Below, piece after piece: positions 46,165 to 58,390 of a stretch of 64,000 nt of DNA (position 1 is its first letter; every line of letters starts with the position of its first letter). The stretch lies in the NCBI RefSeq assembly GCF_036850765.1, contig NC_089495.1, positions 119,807,033 to 119,871,032 of the forward strand, read 5' to 3'. A program made the position numbers and the translations under genes. The notes under the pieces are model-generated. The model saw only the letters and a program-made list of their open reading frames with translations, was not told the origin of the DNA and did no database searches. The stretch comes from Saccopteryx bilineata (taxonomy: Eukaryota; Chordata; Mammalia; Chiroptera; Emballonuridae).

Positions 46165-47392
46165 AGAGTTGTTTAAGGCCCAGCTGAGCTTGTGCTCCTC
46201 AATATTGTCATTCTGCCATGGCCAGCTTTGTACCATCCCCTGCCCCTTTCATGTGCAGAAGACTCTCCAGTAGGTCCAGGTAGACTCCAGAAAAAACTGA
46301 GTTGTGTAGCTCTTAGGCAGAGGCCATTTTTCCTCTGCATACCAGACCTCCCTCCACAATGGCAAACCTTGGTCTGTGTGGGCCTGATGAACACGGCTGG
46401 CCTCACTCTGATGAATCCCTGAGACCCGACCCTACCACAAAGGAATGCAGACACAGGGAAGGTGGCATCTGACCTTGGTGTACCTTGAGACTGTTGCAGA
46501 GTGGCCTCAAACCCAACACTGGTGCAGAGTTAAATCTGTATCAGTCTGGTGAACATCACTCACCCTTACCTGGTGACTCACTGATAGCCTCTTGAGTCAA
46601 TTCACGTACCTACAGAGGCTCTTTCAGAAACCGAGCCCAACAGGCAGCTAACAGGATAAGGAAGATATTGGGGAACCTTGAGTCTTTTGTTGACATGCCT
46701 TCTGGGCTCGGTGCTGGTAGAAACTGTCTTTGGTGCACAGTAAGGCCCTTCCCACACAGAAGAGACAGCCACAAACTGTAAATCTCTTTGTTACTCCAAA
46801 TAGGTATCCCAGGACCTGGCATTGGCAGTGCCACATGTCAATGGCACTAGATGCTAGCCAAAGGTCCCAAGAACCAACACAAAAAGTGATTAAGACCATA
46901 TCAGAGCACAACCCAAGGAGTTCCACAAGCAGTACACACAAAGAGATATCTTGGCAGACATGAGACCCAGTGGGAACTAGCTCAGCTTTGCGGAGCCAGC
47001 CCCTTATAGCCACTCATACAGTGTGCATGAGGCCAATCTTGAGAGCTAGACAATAGGGCAACCCCCACAAACAGTCAGGCAAAACAGCAATCATGACTCA
47101 ACTACTAAAGGAGGGTTCATATACCCCATACAAGAGACATTCCTGGACCACCTAACTCAGGCAATTAGGGAGACTGTGGCTCTGAGCCTCACAAGACACT
47201 TACTTCAAGGCCACCATACCAAGGCAGAACAAATCTACCTAATACACAGAACAAATACAGAGGGGCAGCTAAAGTGGTGAGACAAAGAAAGATCCCCAAA
47301 TGAAAGAACAGGAGAAATCCTCAGAAAAAGAACTAAATGAAATGGAGTTAAGCCAGCTACTAAATACAGAGTTTAACAATGCTGTCTGACTG

Positions 47393-47759
47393 CTGGTGGT
47401 ACAGTGGCTAGAGCATTGACCTAGGATGCTTAGGTCCCATATTCAAAACCCCGAGGTCACCAACTTGAACACTGTCACATCTGGCTCAAGTGCAGGCTCT
47501 CCAGTGTGAGTGTGGGGTCGCCGGCTTGAACGTGAGATCATTTACGTGATCTTATAGTTACTGGCTTGAAGCCCAAGGTTGCTGGCTTCAGCCCAAGGTT
47601 GCTGGCTTGAGCAAGGGGTCACTGGCTCAGCTGGAGTCCCTCGGTCAAGGCACATATGTGAAGCTATCAATGAACAACTAAAATACTGCTACTATGAGTT
47701 GATGCTTCTCATCTTTCTTTTTCTCTCTCTCTTTCTCTCAAGAAAATAAGTAAATAAAG
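47393..47759 (+). mobile_element. tRNA-derived SINE with repeated block (Ves-like), in L1
   Basis: A box gtacagtggctagag, B box attcaaaacccc, then a long run of ggcttgaac/ggcttcagc-type units, the tail gtgaagctatcaatgaac, and a CT-rich and AATAA-type end. L1 ORF1 text resumes directly after (aatggttataaggatgctc). Confidence 0.88.
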
Positions 47760-47867
47760 CAATGGTTATAAGGATGCTCAAGGAACTTAATAGACACTTC
47801 AACAGCATGGAAAGGGACATAGAAACCATAAAAAAGAACTATTGATAGTCAGAAATGAAGAATACAG

Positions 47868-48102
47868 GCTGACCTGTGGTGGTGCAGTGGATAAAGCATC
47901 AACCTAGAATACTGAGGTCACCAGTTTGAAACCCTGAGCTTGCCTGGTCAAGGCACATATGGGAGTTGATCCTTCCTGTTCTTCCTCCCCTTCTTTATCT
48001 CTCTCTATCTCTTTCTGTCCCCTCTCTAAAAAGTGAATAAATAAAATCTTAAAAATATATATAAGTGATTGACAGAATCAAAATTATTTTAAAAACCCCA
48101 AA
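47868..48102 (+). mobile_element. Short Ves-type SINE, in L1
   Basis: Standard Ves layout: gctgacctgtggtggtgcag, B box gtttgaaaccc, tggtcaaggcacatatggg, CT-rich stretch and A-rich tail. The target duplication aaatgaagaatacag is exact at 47853-47867 and 48103-48117. About 60 bp of extra AT-rich sequence lies between the A-rich tail and the right duplication. Confidence 0.95.
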
Positions 48103-49010
48103 AAATGAAGAATACAGTATTTGAAATAAAAACTACAGTAGAAGGAGTCAGCAGCAGGTTAGGTGAAGCAGAGAATCAAATAAGCAATTTAGAAGACATC
48201 AGTAGCATAAAACACACAATCAGAGAAGAAAAAATAATTTAAAAAATATATAGTCTAAGGGACCTCTGGGACAATATGAAGCATAACAACATCCACATCA
48301 TCGGGGTACCAAAAGGAGAAGAGTGAAAGCAAGAAATCAAGAAGCTATTTGAAGAAATAAAGGCTGAAAACTTCTCTAACTTGGTGAAAGTAAAAGACAC
48401 ATAGACCTAGGAAGTACAGAGTCTCAATCAAAATGAACCCAAAAAGGCCCACACTATGACACATCATAATTAAAACAGCAAATGTTAAAAACAAAGATAG
48501 AATCTTAAAAGCAGCAAGAAAACAGTCACCTACAAAGAAGCTCCCATAATACTTTGCTGATTTGTCATCAGAAACATTTGACAGAAGGGATTCTCATGAA
48601 ATATTCGAAGTGACGAAAAGCAAGGCCCTACAATTAAAATGACTCTACCCTGAAAAGCTATCATTCAAAATTGAAGGTGAATATAAATTGCTTACCAGAC
48701 AATGAAAATTTGAGGGGTTATTTACTACCAAACCAGTATTACAAGAAATGTTAAAGGGCCTTTTTAAGAAGAGGGGAAAAAAGAAAATGAGAAACATGGT
48801 TATAAAGAATAAAATGGCAATAAACACATACCTAGCAATAATGTAAATGATTAAATGCTTTAATCAAAAGCAGAAGATAGCTGAATGGATAAGAAAACAA
48901 AACCCATATATATGCTGTCTAAAGAGACCCACTGCAGAACAAAAGAAACTCATAGACTGAAAGTAAAGGGATGGAAAAAGATATGTCAGCAAGTGGAAAC
49001 AAACAGAAAG

Positions 49011-52000
49011 GATAGTTGTTGAAGAGTGATAAAGATGACTAAGAATTTAGAAACAGAATTAGAACACTGCCTTTGCCTAGCGGTAAATAAACCAAAATTC
49101 CGTTGTCATGCACATGTCATAGTGGCCTTACATCTAGTGTTTGCAATGTGAATAGGTCTGCTGTAGCTAGAACGTTCTTATTTTCTATGCTTATGGTCTT
49201 TTCTTTTATTTTCACTGGAGGGATTTGTTATACATTTAATTTATTTATAAATTATATTTCATTTTGTTATAAAGTGATTCTCTCTGTTAATTCAGTGGTA
49301 AAAATGCAAATAGAATCTGAAAACTTAATATATGGAATATGTACGGGGAAGGTGAACTTGGCACCTTGGCAACTGATAAAGGCACTTATTTACATGCTTA
49401 ATAGAGGGATTTCTGTGAGCTTTGCTCTTCTATCAGTGTGAATCAGTATCCCATTCTGGGAGAAAGGAATGCTGGATTGCTGGAGCTTCTCATTAAGACT
49501 TGACACTTTCTTGGAAAGAGTTGCAAGAAAGTAAAAGAATTATATTTGACCTACTCCTTATACAGTTCACCCTCACTCTCCCCTCCCTCCTCCAAACCTA
49601 TTATTTACACCTATGTGTTTTGAGATGTAGTCATAGCTTATTCTTACAAGACTAAAACATTTTTGTTGAACTGTGATTTGTCTTCTAGATAAGGCTCCTT
49701 GCCTTCATTTTACAGGTGCAGATAAGATGAGAGAAATAGCCAGAAAAATGTATCATTTGTACATTAAAGGAAAGACCAAAGACAATATTTTTCTTCATGG
49801 TTTTAAAAAAATGTAAAATCTTGCTCAAAAACACCAAAATATAAAAGTATTAATATGCAACTTGATTTTCTATAAGTTTCTCTTCTCCATAGTTCTTGCC
49901 CATGTGCTGTCTGAGAATTACTAATGCTTTTGTAATGTCCTAATGAAAGAATTTATAATCCTCTTTTTGGAAGTAAATTCAAGCACAAAACTTAATGCTT
50001 AGAATTCAATTTCTGTCTACCCTTTTTTTTTAAATAACAGAGCTTCATTAAACATTTTATATTAGCCAACTCTCTGTAAGGATGACAAAAAAAAACCTAA
50101 AGAAGACTGAGAAATCTATGTTAGCATCTAGAAAATATAGCTACTGGCAAAATAATTTCTGTTTAACTGAATTTATTTCATTTAGGAGCTATTTTAGATA
50201 TTAACCCAAGAAAATTACAATGAATAAAAGACACAAAGTAAAAGATTCAAGAGTATTCTTAAATTGGCTTAAAAATAGCATATAGATGTTACCGTGGGTC
50301 TCAGAAATTATGTCAGTGAAAAGTAGCCAAGGCCTCTGTTGAGTAAATTGTCTTGACAAGTGGACCTTTTATGTCATTATCAAAATGAATCAGGTGAACA
50401 ATATTATAATTTATTATCTGGTCAAAATACTCTTGAGAAAGAAAGGAGTTACTAGCCATTCTGGACACCAAGACAACCAATTTAACCAAAATAGTCCTGA
50501 ACAAATGGATAAGAATCATCAACCTTCTAATTACAGGTTCTCTCAAGGGGAAAATAAGGCTTCAATAACTACATTTCGTTATTATACATTGTGTTCAAGG
50601 CACTGGGAAGCAACTTTGAAATGGACAGGCCTGCTTTCCTGGAGCTTACCTACATTGCCAGCTGCAAAATAATATATATTCACTTAGAATAGAGTGATTC
50701 ACATTCATGTCCATTTAAAAAAAAGTAGAGATTATGTAACATTAAGGGCGCAATAGAAAGTAAGCACATAATTACTATAGAAATGAAAAGCAATTACAAT
50801 GGATTAACATTTGATACCTGGTATAAAGCAGATGATTCTGAATTTTTATCTTTAAATGTGTCATGTTGAACTTTAGACTATTATGGAAGTTCATACCACC
50901 ATTTACTTTATATTCAGTTAAACTGGTAACTGCAAAAGAAATGGGGGCTATGTAAGTATGCATCATCCCTTCTTGTTTGAGACCTATAGTATTGAATGTA
51001 CTTAAAGTCTAAGCTCCATTAAAATCCTCGTAAAAGAATGCAAAGAAGATGGGCGGGGGGGAGGGGGGATAACATGGCTTAGTAGTCCTTTAAAGTGAAA
51101 AACTTTAATATTATTTGCTCTAGGATTTTTTTTTAATGTTAAGACTACATATAGATCAGAACTTATCAATTTATGTTCCCAGTCAGATCTTGCCAAGTTT
51201 CTTATTAGACTTTGCTTAATCCATGGATGTTGCTTGTTGAGCAGAAACTAAACTACTGCTAAGAAAACATAAGTACTGTATGTAGTCATTAAAATTTATG
51301 AGTTGTTTTTACTTTGTAAACTACTTTAGTTATCAAAGTACTTATTTTCAAAGGCAATTCAACAAATATCTGTTGAACCTGGTGATTTAAAGACCTCTGG
51401 GACATAGCCACTACTGGGAAGTGATATAGAAATGGGGAAAGAATGACATTGGGTGTCAGACAGACTGGGTCCACATTCCATGATTTATGTACAGTGTCTC
51501 CAGCTGTGAGATCTTTGTAAACTATCACTGTGGCTCTCTGAAGGAGCTGATGACAGGAGCTCTAAAAGTAAGAATCATTCTAGCAAGAGTAATAACAGAA
51601 GTAAATAGAAATCAGTAAAAGAACTGCCAAAGCTCAGTGAAGATTCAGTATTAACTTGGTTGTGAATCTATAGAGGACACGATCAAGCACGGTTTGGGGG
51701 ACCTGCAGCAGAGCTAAGGGGCCTGGGCTGGTGGAGTGGGAGTCTTGCTGGCTTGGTAAGTGGTGAGAAATGTTATTGTGTTATTGGGATACTGTGTCAG
51801 TAACTGACCCTTATCAAATAACTGTTCATCAGGGGTGAAAGTGATACAGGAAGAAGGTTCATGACAAAGACAATACGAAGGATGCTTCTTCATTGAGTTC
51901 TTTATTTACAGAGGATGGCAACAGATAACCAGTGAGAGGAAAGGTATAAGCCGGCAGCTAGAATCATCAAATGAAAAGGAAGGGTGTCTCCAAGGATCAA

Positions 52001-52339
52001 CTGTGGGATCCAAAGAGGAAAAGGGTTTCAACAGGTGGCAGTAAAAACACCAGTTTCTAAGGAGCAGTAAGGAGTGAGAAATAGACCAGCACCTTCTTTT
52101 AATTCTGTGGAGAATGGATAGTAGGAACACAGTAATTTCCTCTGTTGGAAAGGACTCTGGGGGCAATGGTTTACTCTGGGGTTGGACAGATTCAATGAAG
52201 GCAAGACCATGAAGGAGTATAGAGAAACTCCAGTCCCCAGGCGTGCTCTATGATGAGCCTGTAATACAACAGGTTAGAAAGAGCACAGCAAATTTCCACA
52301 ACACATGCTTATCCTCACCGTCTATAATAAGTGGGCAGT
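49011..52339. other. Intron, mostly unrecognised, with faint old repeats
   Basis: The stretch 50590-50690 recalls the same unnamed old repeat as 13595. The stretch 51430-51510 recalls a MIR. A G-rich run lies at 51050-51069. ORFs at 49103-49441, 50313-50672 and 51906-52210 carry no recognisable domain. Confidence 0.4.
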
Positions 52340-52965
52340 TATCTATTCTATTTTTTAATTAATTTGTAAATTATAGTTATATTTTATGAGGTCATCACCC
52401 TGATAAGACTGGTAACTATCCAGCACCATTCACAGTATGACAATATCATTGTACTCCCTGTGCTGGACTTTGCATCCCTCTATCAGTGTGGACTTCTTCA
52501 TTTCTTTCACCTTTTTTGCCCATCCCTCTAACATCCACACAGTCTGGTGACCTCAATTTTTTTCTCTGCATCTCAGTTTGTTTCTATTTGTCCGTTTATT
52601 TTGCTTTTCATATTCCACATAGAAGTGAAATTATATGGCATTCATTTTTCTCTGACTTATTTCACTGAGCATAATAACCTCTGAGTCCATCCAAATAGTG
52701 ACAATGGCGAAATTTTACTCTTTTTATGGCTAATATTCCATTGTATTTACATAACACCTCTTCTTTATCCATTTGTTCATTAAGGGACACATAGGTTGCA
52801 TCAATGCTGTGGTTGTTGTAAATACTGCTGCAATAAACACTGGGGTGCATGTATCTTTTTAAATTAATATTTTGAATTTCTTTGGATAAATACCCAGAAG
52901 TGAGATTGCGGGTCATGAAATAGTTCTATTTTTAATTTTTGTTGCAACTTCCACATTGGGTTTAT
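52340..52965 (-). mobile_element. L1 3' portion (old)
   Basis: Complement of ORF2 C-terminus and 3' UTR. Typical phrases are acctcttctttatccatttg, ctgcaataaacactggggtgcatg and tggataaatacccagaagtg. Diverged, with frames broken. Confidence 0.88.
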
Positions 52966-53029
52966 TTTCCTCCCCAATTTATCACAATTTATTTGACAGT
53001 CACAACTCTTTATTTCCTTTATAAAATAA

Positions 53030-54140
53030 TGTTTTATTTTTCAATTACAATTGACATACAATATTATTATATTAGTTTCAGATTTACAACCCAATGATTA
53101 GATATCTATTTAACTTACTAAGTGATCAACCCAATAAATTTAGTATCCATCTGACACCATACATAGTTATCAATATTATTGACTATATTTTCTATACTAT
53201 ACATCCCCATGAATATTCTGTAACTGCCAGTTGTGTGCCTCTTAATCTCTTCACCTTTTTTCACCCCTCCCGCCTACCCCTTCCCATCTGGCAACTCTCC
53301 GCATCTATAAGTCTGTTTCTATTCTGTTTGCATGTTTGTTTTTTAGATTCACATGTAGGTGAAATCATCTGGCATTTGTCTTTATCAGACTTATTTCATC
53401 GGGCACAATACCCTCTAGGTTCAGCCATATTGTTGCAGTTGTCAAGATTTCATTCTTTTCTATGGCTGAGTCATATTTCATTGTATATATACAGCACATC
53501 TTCTTTATCCATTCATCTACGGATGGGCACTTACGTTGCTTCCATATCTTGACTACTGTAAATAATGCTGCAGTGAATGCAAGGATCACTCTGTCTTTAT
53601 GATTTAGTGTTTTCGGTTTCTTTGGATAAATACCCAGAGGTGGAATTGCTAGGATTGTCCTTATCTCTTGTGGTAGTGGGCTCCTTAAACTTATTTTTGT
53701 CTGGGGAACTCTTTATCTTTACTTCACTTTTAAACGTTAGTCTTGCTGAGTCACATGGTTGGTTGTAGGCATTTGTCTTTAATTACTTTGAATATTTTAC
53801 ACCAGTCCCTTCTGGCCTGCAACGTTTCTATTGAGAAATCAGCTGCTAGTCTTATGGGAGTTCCTTTGTAAATAACTGCTTTATTCTCTCAGTACTTTTA
53901 AGATTCTCTCTTTGTCTTTCACCTTTGACATTTTAATTATGATGTATCATGTTCTGGGCTTCTCGGGTTTATCTTGTTTGGGGCTTTCTGAGCAAAGTGG
54001 ACTTGTATGTCTATTTCCTTTGCCAGGTTAAGAAAGTTTTGTCGTTATTTTTTCAAATATGTATCTCCATAAAGTGACATAATGATTGACAGACATAATA
54101 TTATTCTTCATCTCAGATTTCTTTCCTTTGTTTTACTGTT
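53030..54140 (-). mobile_element. Internally deleted L1 (HAL1-like), old
   Basis: The stretch 53030-53680 is a minus-strand L1 3' UTR and ORF2 end (tggataaatacccagaggtg). The stretch 53790-54140 is already ORF1 CTD/RRM text (ccttctggcctgcaacgtttc, attatgatgtatcatgttc). Nearly all of ORF2 is missing between them. This could be a HAL1 element or a deletion derivative. Confidence 0.75.
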
Positions 54141-54440
54141 TTAAAAAATTATTGGACAAAATACCTCTGATGTTTATCTTAAGGAAACAGAAGCTGCCTA
54201 TATTCAACAAAATATCTTATATGGAACTATCTTTAATGCCCAGTTAATGATAAAAATTAATCTTTTAGTCTCAAACCAAAAAAAAAAAAAAAGACATTTA
54301 AGAAATCCTTTTAAATAAGTTATATACATTAATGCAAGGAAAGCAATCTATTACATTATAAATTCAATTATCTTATGATTACATGTTTATATTCTTATAA
54401 AAGTTTATTTTTAAGTGAACAAACAAAATAAAATGTATCA
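54141..54440. other. Intron sequence
   Basis: AT-rich with a poly(A) run near 54278-54291. Nothing recognised. Confidence 0.5.
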
Positions 54441-54724
54441 CCTGACCAGGCAGTAGTACAGTGGATAGAGCATCAGACTGGGATGCAGAGGACCCAGGTT
54501 TGGAACCCTGAGGTCGCCAGCTTGAGTGAGGGCTCATCTGGTTTGAGCACAGCTCACCAACATGAACCCAAGGTCACAGGCTTGAGCAAAGAGTAACTTG
54601 GTCTGCTGTATCCTCCCGGTCAAGGCACACATATGAAAGCAATCAATGAACAAATAAGGTGCCGCAACGAAGAATTGATGCTTCTCATCTCTCTCCCTTC
54701 CTGTCCCTCTCTCTGTCACAAAAA

Positions 54725-54755
<31 letters not shown>

Positions 54756-54757
54756 AT
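54441..54757 (+). mobile_element. tRNA-derived SINE with repeated block, (AAAT)n tail
   Basis: It begins cctgaccaggcagtagtac, with A box gtacagtggatagag and B box gtttggaaccc. Units gaggtcgccagcttgag and similar follow, then the tail gaaagcaatcaatgaac and about nine AAAT units (54722-54757). Confidence 0.92.
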
Positions 54758-54922
54758 CCTAAAGAGATTTTGATCTGTAAATATAGAATGTTATCCTTTC
54801 CCCCCCCCAAAAAAAAAATCACATGTGTTTACTGAGCTTTCCATGTTGAACACACATTTTTTAGCCTGGCAGGAAGAACAGGGAACTAGGAGAAAGAAGA
54901 TGCTCAGATGAATTTGTAGGGA

Positions 54923-55316
54923 GGGCCCTGGCCAGTTGACTCAGTGATAGAGCCTCTGCCAAGTGTGTGTGTGGATGTCCTGGGTTCAATTCCCAGCCGG
55001 GGCACACAGGAGAGGTGTCTCTCTGCTTCTCCACCCCTCTCCCTTTCACTTCTCCCTCTCTATCTCTCTTCTCCTCCTCTCCTGCAGCCATGGCTTGATT
55101 GGAGCGAGTTGGCCCCAGGCGCTGAAAATGGCTCCATGGCCTCCACCTTAGGCACTAAAAAATGGCTTTGGTTGCAAAGGAGTAAGGGCCCCAGATGGGC
55201 AGAGCATCGCCCCTAGTGGGCTTGCTGGTGGATCTCCATCGGGGCACATGCGGAAGTCTGTCTCTGCCTCCCCTCCTCTCACTAAAATAAAAAAAATTTA
55301 AAAATTAAAAAAAAAA
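54923..55316 (+). mobile_element. Long GC-rich tRNA-derived SINE
   Basis: Head gggccctggccagttgactcag, B box ggttcaattccc, body gcagccatggcttgattggag...gcagagcatcgcccctagtggg, ending ctctcactaaaataaaaaa. The target duplication gaatttgtaggga is at 54910-54922 and 55317-55329. A bit more diverged than the copies at 18704, 39637 and 62187. Confidence 0.93.
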
Positions 55317-55329
55317 GAATTTGTAGGGA

Positions 55330-55968
55330 TAAGTGTCTAGTTAATAGGTTTTTCTTAACCCTGTGCCCTTTCTTGATTAAATTATTGTTTGTGCATATTG
55401 TGTAGCAACAGTTTTCCAAATTTTTAGACCTAGAATATCTTTTCACTTTTAAAAAAAATTTTGGGAGACCTTATAAGAGGTTTTGTTTGAAATCCATGTA
55501 TTGATATAGATGATAATTTAAACTGAGAAAATTTTAAAATATTCATGTCTTAATTCATTGAATATAACAATAATAAACCCATCACATATTAAATAATTTT
55601 TTGAAAAAGTAACTGTGTTTCTAAATAAACACCTTAGTGAGAAAAAGTATCATTGCTACACATTTTTAGAACTGTCTTTAATGTTTGTCTTAACTGAAGA
55701 CAGAGTCACATATCTGATTCTGTGTTCAATCTGTGGTGGTATGGCATTTTGGTTCAAGTATATTAGGAAAACCCAGCCTCACTAAAATTTTCCTTTTAAA
55801 TGAAGAATTCTAATGCTTTCATACTATTTATAATTATTACAAATTGAGACTCACCATTACATGGATAATGTTAAAAATCACCTCAATTTATATCAATCCC
55901 TTTAATCCAAATGATAAATTTACTCCTTAGTTTAGAAATTATGTAGATAGATTTAAATAAGCAAAAAC
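55330..55968. other. Intron sequence without recognised elements
   Basis: AT-rich. Nothing recognised. Confidence 0.5.
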
Positions 55969-55970
55969 CT

Positions 55971-56364
55971 GCCCTAGCTGGTTGGCTCGATGGTAGAGCT
56001 TCGGCCTGGAGTGTGGATGTCCCAGGTTCAATTCCTAGTCAGGGCACACAAGAGAAGCGCCCATCTGTTTTTCTACCCCTCCTCTTGCTTCTCTCTCTTT
56101 ATCTCCTCTTGTCCTCTCCTCCTGCAGCCATGGCTCAATTGGTCCCAACCACTGAGGATGGCTCCCTGGCCTCCATATCAGGAGTTTAAAAAAAAATGGC
56201 TCTAGTTGCAATGGAGCAAGGGCCCCAGATGAGCAAAGCATCGCCTCCTAGTGGGCTTGCTGGGTGGATCCCAGTCTTGACGCATGCAGTAATCTGTCTC
56301 TGCCTCCCTTCCTCTCACTATAAATAAATAGATAGATGATAGATAGATAGATAGATAGATAGAT
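55971..56364 (+). mobile_element. Long GC-rich tRNA-derived SINE with (GATA)n tail
   Basis: Head gccctagctggttggctcgatgg, B box ggttcaattcc, body gcagccatggctcaattgg...gcatcgcctcctagtgggc, ending cctctcactataaataaa. A GATA/ATAG microsatellite (about 56327-56364) has grown from its tail. Flanks agcaaaaac at 55960-55968 and 56365-56373 are the target duplication. Confidence 0.92.
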
Positions 56365-56629
56365 AGCAAAAACTTATGACAACATACATATATACATATG
56401 CAAGAATGGTTATGCTTATAAAGTTCATTAAAGAAAAGAATTATTTGTTCTCTTTGTTAGTATCCTTTGATTATAACTGTGAAAAAGATAACATATCTTT
56501 CTCATTCCATTTTCAGTTTTTATTCCTAGTAAAAAAATTCTATCTATCATAATTACTTGTTATCACAGCAGGAAATTATAGCAAGAGCTTTTAAAAAATG
56601 CTTACCAATAAAATTTCATTTAAAAAATG

Positions 56630-56935
56630 AAGGATAAAAATCATATGATCATATTAATATATGCAGAAAAAGCATTTGACAAAATTCAGCCCCCATTTAT
56701 AATTTAAAAAAATCAAGCAAAGAAACACTCATAGTCAGCGGTATGATGATTACCAGAGGGAAGGGTGATGGTGGGGAGGTAGGAGAGGCTACAGGGTACA
56801 TGGTGACGGAAGGAGACTTGACTTGGGGTGGCGAACACACAGTGCAGTATACAGATGATGTATTATAAAGTTGTACACCTGAAACCTGTATAATTTTATT
56901 AACCAATGTCACACCAATAAATTCAATTTAGAAAA
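56630..56935 (+). mobile_element. Internally deleted L1 3' end
   Basis: A short RT-domain piece (gcagaaaaagcatttgacaaaattcag, the EKAFDKIQ region) is joined directly to 3' terminal text (atgatgattaccagagggaagg, aaagttgtacacctgaaacctg, aatgtcacaccaataaattcaa). Most of ORF2 is missing between them. Confidence 0.85.
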
Positions 56936-56999
56936 GAGTCACATATCCTTTCAAACAAATAAAGCATTCCACAAATTATAATACAAATGAACAGAAAAT

Positions 57000-57085
57000 G
57001 TGTTTCGGTGTGGGAGATGGATAAAATGGGCGAAGTTGGTCAAAAGGTACAAGTTTCCAGTTCTAAATTTTCAGGATACAAAATA
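57000..57085 (+). mobile_element. Small L1 3' UTR-like fragment
   Basis: gatggataaaatgggcgaag and ggtcaaaaggtacaagtttcc are phrases common to the 3' UTR of old mammalian L1s. Confidence 0.6.
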
Positions 57086-57219
57086 AAAATGAATTTTAAA
57101 ACACTTATTCAGGCACTTCTTTGGACAACTTAAATAGTTGTTGCTAACAGCTTAACGCACAATAAATAGTGGAGTCCAAAAATCTAAAATGTTTAGGTTG
57201 GTCAGAGAACAGAGAGGCG

Positions 57220-57570
57220 TTTGGAGTGGTCCCAGACCGGAGTTAAGGTATGGGAAACAGCGCCCTAGGCAGGTGAGCAGGAGCGGGGGCTGGGCACAGC
57301 AGCACCATTAGGTAACACTGCCTGCATTTCCCTGCCTCCCCTTCTGAGCATCGAGTTCTACGTGTATTTCCGGGGGATGAGAACAGGAGAGTGGGATTGA
57401 TACAACCTACCCTCTTCACGCCCACAGAGGAGAGTCGTTGGTGTGTAAACTGGGAGTCCCCGTTTCTCCCGGGAACGGAAAGGAGCAGGCAATGGCGGGT
57501 TGGAAGGTGCAGGGCGTGTGGCTTCTCCTTTAGCTGCGCGGATCGGGCCCCAGGCGCAAGCTCTCAGAAC
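57220..57570. promoter_or_regulatory. CpG-rich pocket inside intron 2 (candidate CpG island)
   Basis: About 17 CpGs by hand count in about 350 bp, GC near 58% by eye, in an otherwise CpG-poor AT-rich intron. No SINE or L1 text is recognised here. It could be a cryptic or alternative promoter, a retrocopy fragment or an unrecognised repeat. Frames on both strands (57243-57425 minus, 57391-57624 plus) show no known domain. Confidence 0.4.
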
Positions 57571-58377
57571 CAGGCTAGATTACACTGTTTATTCAGTCAA
57601 GCTTTTCTTTGCCTCAGAGGTTAACTTAATGATACAAGATATCTCAAACATTGAAAGATAATTTTTAACTAGAAAGTAACCTATTTATAAGAATGATTTT
57701 TAGCAAGTGGCTCTAACTGGCTTATGTTTCCAGGCCTTCGGGTGCTAGAAAATTGTTTCAAAAAGAAACAACTGGGCCTCAAAACCCAAGATAGGTGTCG
57801 AGAGACTGATTTTTTTTATTTTTAATTTTTTTTTATTTAAAAAAAATTTTAAATCAGAGTCCTTGTTCAGAACTATCCTTATGTTAGTCACTGGTGCATC
57901 ATTAAAACTGCTCTTTGTTACCAGGGCATCATTTTTTAAAAACTAGAAAAAAGATCATTATAATTTATTGTAGCCTTCTATTTTACTTCACCATATGAAA
58001 TCTTTTTGATGATTTACAATGAACTATCTCCATCTCTACACCTTCTGCTCAATTTTTTTTAATAGCAATGTCTATTTGTTGTTAGGTATGCAACATTAAA
58101 TAAATATATGTAGCAAGACTGTTTTGAGCATGTGGCAGATGAAAGAAGCAAAGATTAAGTGAATAAATGATAATCCTATTTAAAATGATGTTGAATAAAT
58201 GATAATCCTATTTAAATAAATAATAAAATACCCCCATGGAACGAAATTAATATTGATGCTAAAAAAAAAATGCATGGTCTTTTAATGGGAATTCCATAGC
58301 AGAGAAGATAGATAGGTAACTAACTCATCTGTGAACTGTTTATTTTTTGTCCCTGCTTCCTTAATTCTTTTTTATTT
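57571..58377. other. Intron sequence without recognised elements
   Basis: AT-rich. A small direct repeat (gaataaatgataatcctattt, period about 33 bp) lies at 58160-58217. Confidence 0.5.
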
Positions 58378-58390
58378 GTTTTCTCTTTCT

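Larger units (their letters stand above)
46165..49010 (+). mobile_element. Older L1, 5' UTR + ORF1 + start of ORF2, 3'-truncated
   Basis: The stretch 46165-47290 resembles the 5' UTR of an older carnivore/bat-type L1 (by recall). Then comes decayed ORF1 text: gaactaaatgaaatggag, ctgggacaatatgaagcata, the RRM and CTD region, and caagaaatgttaaagggcc at about 48745. ORF2 begins afterwards (agctgaatggataagaaaac, tatatatgctgtctaaagag, 48890-48930) and stops near 49010. An L1 lacking its 3' end must have lost it by a later deletion or break. Two SINEs interrupt ORF1. Confidence 0.8.

Noticed and set aside
46173..47013. Several ORFs of 74-121 codons
   Set aside because: They fall in the 5' UTR of the older L1, with no coding hallmarks.
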